From Sphingobacteriaceae bacterium (GTDB lineage Bacteria; Bacteroidota; Bacteroidia; Sphingobacteriales; Sphingobacteriaceae): DNA of 36,881 bases. A program made the position numbers and the translations under genes. Positions within the stretch are counted from its first letter, which is position 1. Every line of letters starts with the position of its first letter. The DNA lies in contig JACMJM010000067.1 in the NCBI GenBank assembly GCA_014380615.1, forward strand, positions 1-36,881. Direction: 5' to 3'. The notes below the pieces were generated by a model, which worked only from the letters and a program-made list of their open reading frames with translations, did no database searches and was not told where the DNA came from. Positions 32,836-36,881 of this stretch are shown here, piece by piece.

Positions 32836-33127
32836 GCCACGAAGGTTGCCTAACCGCCTATAAGTGCATGCGATATACCTTCCCTTCTTTGCGTGTTTTT
32901 ATCTTTGCGTTCTTTGCGTGAAAAAAAGAAGAGCTGGGATCCCGAAGAACAGCCAATAGATTACAGTGGGAATAAAAGCAAAATACCTCCCTTCTTTACA
33001 TACATCATAGAGCTTATTTCACGCAAAGCAACATAAGAAAGGCGCAAAGATCGCAAAGAAACCGCCTGAACTATTCATTAAATTAAAAATGCTGTTTTAA
33101 ATTGGTGTATTCGTGCCTCCGTGGCCA
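32836..33127. repeat. Palindromic intergenic repeat element
   Basis: Nested inverted repeats fill this gap. The outer arms are gccacgaagg (32836) and cgtgcctccgtggc (near 33127). The inner arms are ttctttgcgtg...tctttgcgtgaaa (32885-32923) and tttcacgcaaag...gcgcaaaga...cgcaaag (33017-33060). No ORF or transposase is present. It resembles a miniature, non-autonomous or REP-like repeat. Related fragments occur at 20488 and perhaps 3384. The 32776-33154 gap holds no gene. Confidence 0.65.
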
Positions 33128-33154
33128 TACTATTTGCCCCTCCCTGGAATGACA

Positions 33155-34531
33155 TTACTTTAGCTTCTTGATTTTTATACTCCTCAAGCTTACCTCATTT
33201 CCATGGTCCTGTATTAGGATGCGGCCCTCCGGTGCTTCGCCGAAATTTTTCCAGTCTTTATATTTACTTGTCGCAACCAGATCTCTAAATTCTTTCGATC
33301 CTCTAACATATTCCAAAACCTTCGAACCGTTTAGATAATGTTCTACACGGTTGTCGGGGTAAACAATAATACGGCCCGAATTCCATTGTCCAACAGGATG
33401 CAGAAACCGTGGTTGTTTATCAGCCTTAATTAAATCGTATAACGAGGCCAGAGTTCTGTTGCCATTATTTCCAAGTTTAGCATCGGGGTGTAATTGGTCG
33501 TCAAGAATCTGGTATTCCAAACCGATAGCCGATCCTGTATTCTTCTCGTTTAATGTAACGAAGTATTTTATCCCGCTATTGGCTCCGGGGCTTAACTTAA
33601 AATCAAAGCTAAGGTCGAAAGCACTGTATTTTTCTTTGCTAACAATGTCTCCTCCGTTCGCCGATTCTCCACCACTTGATGGAAGAACAGCTAATGTTCC
33701 GTTTTTGATTCTCCATCCTTTTTCGGGAAAAGCGGTTTTATACGCCCCAACCCAACCTGAACTGGTTTTGCCATCAAATAACATTTTCCAGCCTGCTTTT
33801 TTCTCATTAGCACTCAGGGTATTCGATTCCATATTCACTACGTAGATGTTTTTAGGAAAGGGGCTTGATTTAAGATTGCCTGTTTTAATGCGGATGTTCT
33901 TAAAAAAGATTTTTTTACCGGCTTGGGCCTCTGTTGATACGCTATGAACCTGTAAACCTATAAATCCTTCCCGGTCTACAGTATCGATTACATAGGCAAC
34001 CGGCATATTATTGAGCCAGGTTTTAGTTTCGTTGCCGATACACTCAATTTTAAGATGATTATACTCGCCCGGCTTATATAAATTGGTGGCAGTAGGGTTT
34101 AATGATAAAGGATACAGCCACTGGCGCCGTGCTTCATCATATATTCCTCCGCTCCATTTTCTGTCTGATGGATCGATCTCCACCTGCCTTCCATAAACAC
34201 GGTTTTTAATCGCATCAAAATGACTTCTGGTTTGAACACCCGAGTTAACCGGGCTTCCGAGCTTTATGTCAAGCTCAAGAACGAAATCTGCATAGTGCTT
34301 TTCTGTTGTTAGAAACGAGTTACCCGAATTTAATACGGTTGTGCCTACAATGGCACCATCTTCCACTACGTAGGGCACTTTCGCCCCCAGAATTTTCCAG
34401 CCCTGGAGGGTTCTGCCATCGAACAGATTTTCCCATCCCGCTTCGTTTTTTTGGGCTATAGAACCCAGGCTTACAGATAGAAATACTACAACGGTAAATA
34501 ATTTCCGGAGAGGGGCTATTGTGATATACAT
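33155..34531 (-). CDS. Secreted two-domain DUF1080 (3-keto-disaccharide hydrolase) protein
   Basis: 458 aa with a signal peptide (residues ~9-26, LFTVVVFLSVSLGSIAQ). Two tandem DUF1080 lectin-like domains follow. Domain 1 is about 32-213: WENLFDGRTLQGWKILGAK, GVQTRSHFDAI, YNHLKIECIGNETKTWLN. Domain 2 is about 245-456: WKMLFDGKTSSGWVGAYKT, NSGIKYFVTL, EYQILDDQLHPDA, VEHYLNGSKVLEY. The family includes 3-keto-glycoside hydrolases acting with oxidoreductases in sugar degradation. No partner oxidoreductase is adjacent, so substrate and activity are inferred from family only. Confidence 0.9.
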   Translation of the reverse strand: MYITIAPLRKLFTVVVFLSVSLGSIAQKNEAGWENLFDGRTLQGWKILGAKVPYVVEDGAIVGTTVLNSGNSFLTTEKHYADFVLELDIKLGSPVNSGVQTRSHFDAIKNRVYGRQVEIDPSDRKWSGGIYDEARRQWLYPLSLNPTATNLYKPGEYNHLKIECIGNETKTWLNNMPVAYVIDTVDREGFIGLQVHSVSTEAQAGKKIFFKNIRIKTGNLKSSPFPKNIYVVNMESNTLSANEKKAGWKMLFDGKTSSGWVGAYKTAFPEKGWRIKNGTLAVLPSSGGESANGGDIVSKEKYSAFDLSFDFKLSPGANSGIKYFVTLNEKNTGSAIGLEYQILDDQLHPDAKLGNNGNRTLASLYDLIKADKQPRFLHPVGQWNSGRIIVYPDNRVEHYLNGSKVLEYVRGSKEFRDLVATSKYKDWKNFGEAPEGRILIQDHGNEVSLRSIKIKKLK

Positions 34532-34646
34532 GGTCTAATGTTGGTGATCATGCTAAAGTATACCATCTTTTATAAGTTTCAAAACGAAATATTGCCTTGT
34601 TTATGAAGATGTTACAAAGTTTATGATGGGTTTTCCGGGCCTAAAT

Positions 34647-34982
34647 CTAGTTAGAGCGAATCGCCCCTGCGGTGTCTTCTGCCGAAATATCATAAAGTGA
34701 CTGATGAAACGTACATGCACCATCCTTAATCAAAAGAAGCTGCGGCGATTCATGTTTCACATCAAAGCTCGTAGCTATGGCATCAGAAATTTCGCGGTAG
34801 CTTAGCAGATCAAGAAAATAGATGGCGGTGCCTTGGGGCAACAGTTCGACGTTTTTTTCAAAATTCGCTCTCCTGTTTTTACTAATCGGGCATGTGGTAT
34901 TATGTTTAAAAATTACAGAATATCCCTGTGCCGATTTAATTTCTTCTAATTGGTCCTGTTTTTCAAGCGGGGTAGTGTTCAT
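34647..34982 (-). CDS. ytxJ: YtxJ/BrxC-type thioredoxin-like protein
   Basis: 111 aa, thioredoxin-like. Signature IFKHNTTCPISK with single redox Cys31, then IYFLDLLSYREISDAIATSF and VKHESPQLLLIKDG (His77-Glu-Ser-Pro80). This matches the bacillithiol-system YtxJ family, which removes bacillithiol from proteins (de-bacillithiolation). Its presence suggests that the organism makes bacillithiol, as many Bacteroidota do (inference). The usual serine-histidine pair near the C-terminus is replaced by FHQSLYDIS. Monocistronic. Confidence 0.9.
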   Translation of the reverse strand: MNTTPLEKQDQLEEIKSAQGYSVIFKHNTTCPISKNRRANFEKNVELLPQGTAIYFLDLLSYREISDAIATSFDVKHESPQLLLIKDGACTFHQSLYDISAEDTAGAIRSN

Positions 34983-35425
34983 AATAGTTTTTCTATTCTA
35001 ACCCTATATACATCTTAGGGTTTTAAATAGTTCTCTTATTACCGGGAGTCAATTTTGGTTGAAAATTTTTTATCTTATTAAAACAAAAAAATAATCAACA
35101 CTGTTATTGGTTAGATCATGTTGTAAAAAGCATGTTATTTATACGCCTTTTTTAGAAAATACATCATGACGAAGATTGGTTTTACAAGAAAAAACTTATT
35201 TTAGGTGTGCTTGATAGAACAGGGATCTATACAAATTTTATAGAATTGAGGGAAAAAAAATCTTGCACTTTATTTTCGTTTACATATTCTGTACCGCTAT
35301 TTCAGTGGACCGGAAATCTCATATCTCATTCTAAACCCTTCCGCTCTCTAGTCCATTTCAATAATAAACCGGGCAATTTATGCTCGTCACCAACGTTTGT
35401 CCTAAAGTTTTAAATCTCCTTACGC
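34983..35425. other. Gene-poor intergenic region
   Basis: About 440 bp, AT-rich, with no convincing gene. The only frame on the plus strand (35207-35413) starts with TTG and has no recognisable feature. It probably holds the divergent promoters of ytxJ and the poly-HAMP sensor, but no clear TAnnTTTG box was identified. Confidence 0.5.
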
Positions 35426-36881
35426 ATGGAACAAGATTACCTTGAAATCTTATCAGAAAAACCTAAAAAGAAAGCCAGCTTAAATGGCTCAATACATGAG
35501 GATGATGACTCTCTTGATTTGAAAGAACTTTTAAAAATTCTTTCACAGGTAAAGAACGGAAAACTAAATGTTAGGATTCCAATCACCCAGGCCGGTATCA
35601 GTGGCAAAATCTGCGAAGTGATCAATGATATTATCGATATCAATGAGCGTTTAGTGAATGAAATCTGTACAGCAGAAAAAACTATTGGTCAGAAGGGAAA
35701 TCTTTCGCAACGGTTGGATCTGCCGGATTTTAAAGGTGAATACGCTGTAGGTGTTAAGTCATTAAATAATCTTATCACCGATTTAACCTATCCAACCTTA
35801 GAAATTGCCGGACTGATTAAATCAGTTGCAAACGGTAACTTATCTAATGAGGTTCCATTGGAGATAAACGGACAACCATTAAAAGGAGAGTTCTTGCGAA
35901 TTGCAAAAGAATCCAACGGGATGGTTTCGCAACTGCGCTTGTTTACGCAGGAGGTAACACGGGTTGCACGTCAGGTAGGTTCTGAAGGACAATTAGGAGA
36001 GCAGGCAAAAATTAAAGGTGTTGCCGGGGTATGGGAAGAACTAACCGACTCTGTAAACCAGATGGCGGGTAACTTAACGGCCCAGGTACGTAATATCGCA
36101 ACGGTAACAACCGCGGTGGCAAAAGGAGATTTGTCGCGGAAGATTACGGTGGAAGCCAAAGGGGAGATTTTGGAGCTTAAAAACACGATCAATACGATGG
36201 TGGATCAGCTGAACTCCTTCTCATCTGAGGTAACGCGTGTGGCACTCGAGGTAGGTACAGAAGGTAAACTTGGAGGGCAGGCGAAAGTAACCGGGGTTGC
36301 CGGAACATGGAAAGATTTAACGGATTCGGTAAACCGGATGGCGGGTAACCTTACCTCACAGGTACGTAACATTGCGGGTGTAACAACAGCGGTGGCGAAC
36401 GGGGATTTATCTAAGAAAATTACGGTGGACGTAAAAGGGGAGATGCTTGAGCTGAAGAAAACCATCAATACGATGGTGGATCAGCTGAACTCATTTGCCT
36501 CTGAGGTAACACGTGTGGCACTCGAGGTAGGTACAGAAGGAAAGTTAGGGGGACAAGCAAAGGTAAAAGGAGTAGGAGGGGTTTGGAAAGACTTAACCGA
36601 CTCTGTAAACCAGATGGGTAGTAACCTTACCGATCAGGTGCGGAACATTGCGGGTGTAACAACGGCGGTGGCGAAGGGAGATTTATCCCGAAAGATTACG
36701 GTAGATGCAAAAGGCGAGCTCTTGGAGCTAAAAAATACAATTAATACGATGGTGGATCAGCTGAACTCGTTCTCATCCGAGGTAACTCGTGTGGCGAGGG
36801 AGGTAGGTTCTGAGGGGCAGTTGGGAGGTCAGGCAAACGTACCGGGAGTAGGTGGTACCTGGAAAGATTTAACGGATTCGG
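35426..36881 (+). CDS. Poly-HAMP sensor histidine kinase, 5' part
   Basis: Open from ATG 35426 to the window edge (485 codons). No signal or membrane helix, so it is cytoplasmic. After an acidic N-terminus ([35 protein letters not shown]), HAMP modules appear in a 92-residue (276-bp) period, each with [36 protein letters not shown] and [24 protein letters not shown] blocks; at least four are in view. Cytoplasmic poly-HAMP proteins of this type usually end in GAF, HisKA, HATPase and receiver domains (group III hybrid kinases, such as fungal Nik1), which would lie beyond the edge. Confidence 0.9.
   Translation, partial: MEQDYLEILSEKPKKKASLNGSIHEDDDSLDLKELLKILSQVKNGKLNVRIPITQAGISGKICEVINDIIDINERLVNEICTAEKTIGQKGNLSQRLDLPDFKGEYAVGVKSLNNLITDLTYPTLEIAGLIKSVANGNLSNEVPLEINGQPLKGEFLRIAKESNGMVSQLRLFTQEVTRVARQVGSEGQLGEQAKIKGVAGVWEELTDSVNQMAGNLTAQVRNIATVTTAVAKGDLSRKITVEAKGEILELKNTINTMVDQLNSFSSEVTRVALEVGTEGKLGGQAKVTGVAGTWKDLTDSVNRMAGNLTSQVRNIAGVTTAVANGDLSKKITVDVKGEMLELKKTINTMVDQLNSFASEVTRVALEVGTEGKLGGQAKVKGVGGVWKDLTDSVNQMGSNLTDQVRNIAGVTTAVAKGDLSRKITVDAKGELLELKNTINTMVDQLNSFSSEVTRVAREVGSEGQLGGQANVPGVGGTWKDLTDS
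35920..36881 (+). repeat. 276-bp tandem HAMP coding repeats
   Basis: gatcagctgaactc recurs at 36203, 36479 and 36755, exactly 276 bp (92 codons) apart, with long blocks of near-identical DNA between copies. Confidence 0.85.

Overview
The window looks like a chromosomal segment of a Bacteroidota bacterium, most likely Sphingobacteriaceae (Pedobacter or a near relative). This is inferred from type IX secretion (T9SS) cargo with gliding-motility-type C-terminal domains, a PorP/SprF partner, Bacteroidota promoter boxes of the form TAnnTTTG, a YtxJ/BrxC bacillithiol-type protein, and a poly-HAMP cytoplasmic sensor. No rRNA, tRNA or CRISPR array was seen.

Layout. 1-2851 (minus) is a two-gene unit: a small secreted T9SS protein, then the start of a very repetitive secreted protein built from 55-residue (165-bp) repeats, cut by the window edge. 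2852-3595 is gene-poor. The standout is 3798-10193, a complete 6396-bp cargo transposon of the IS1595 family. It has long imperfect terminal inverted repeats (about 90 bp, outer 27 bp identical, both starting GG) and a perfect 8-bp target duplication GAAATTTG. It encodes one ISXO2-like transposase and about ten passenger genes: a membrane protein, a 45-residue basic protein, a lipoprotein, an XRE regulator, several small unknowns, two tandem winged-helix-like paralogues and a zinc-ribbon/DUF4145 protein. Removing the element and one GAAATTTG copy restores an uninterrupted 121-codon membrane-protein frame (3596-3797 joined to 10202-10365), so the element split a host gene.

10366-18650 is host chromosome: small membrane proteins, a formate/nitrite channel, a structured intergenic region with a possible small RNA or attenuator, a lipoprotein polysaccharide deacetylase, a protein with seven 30-residue Pro-rich repeats, a DUF1304 membrane protein, a receiver-only response regulator and a zinc-dependent phospholipase C-like protein. 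18650-28055 holds a degenerate ROK protein, the 3' remnant of a DUF3857-like gene, a GNAT acetyltransferase, a TauE/SafE permease, a YbiT-type ABC-F ATPase, DoxX and SRPBCC proteins, a single-domain haemoglobin, a DinB-like protein and several small conserved unknowns.

28184-31940 (minus) is a T9SS operon: two Ig-like secreted proteins, a DUF11 protein with a type-B sorting domain, and a PorP/SprF partner. Then come an outer-membrane beta-barrel protein, a 290-bp palindromic intergenic repeat, a two-domain DUF1080 glycoside-type protein, YtxJ, and the 5' part of a poly-HAMP sensor kinase running off the right edge.
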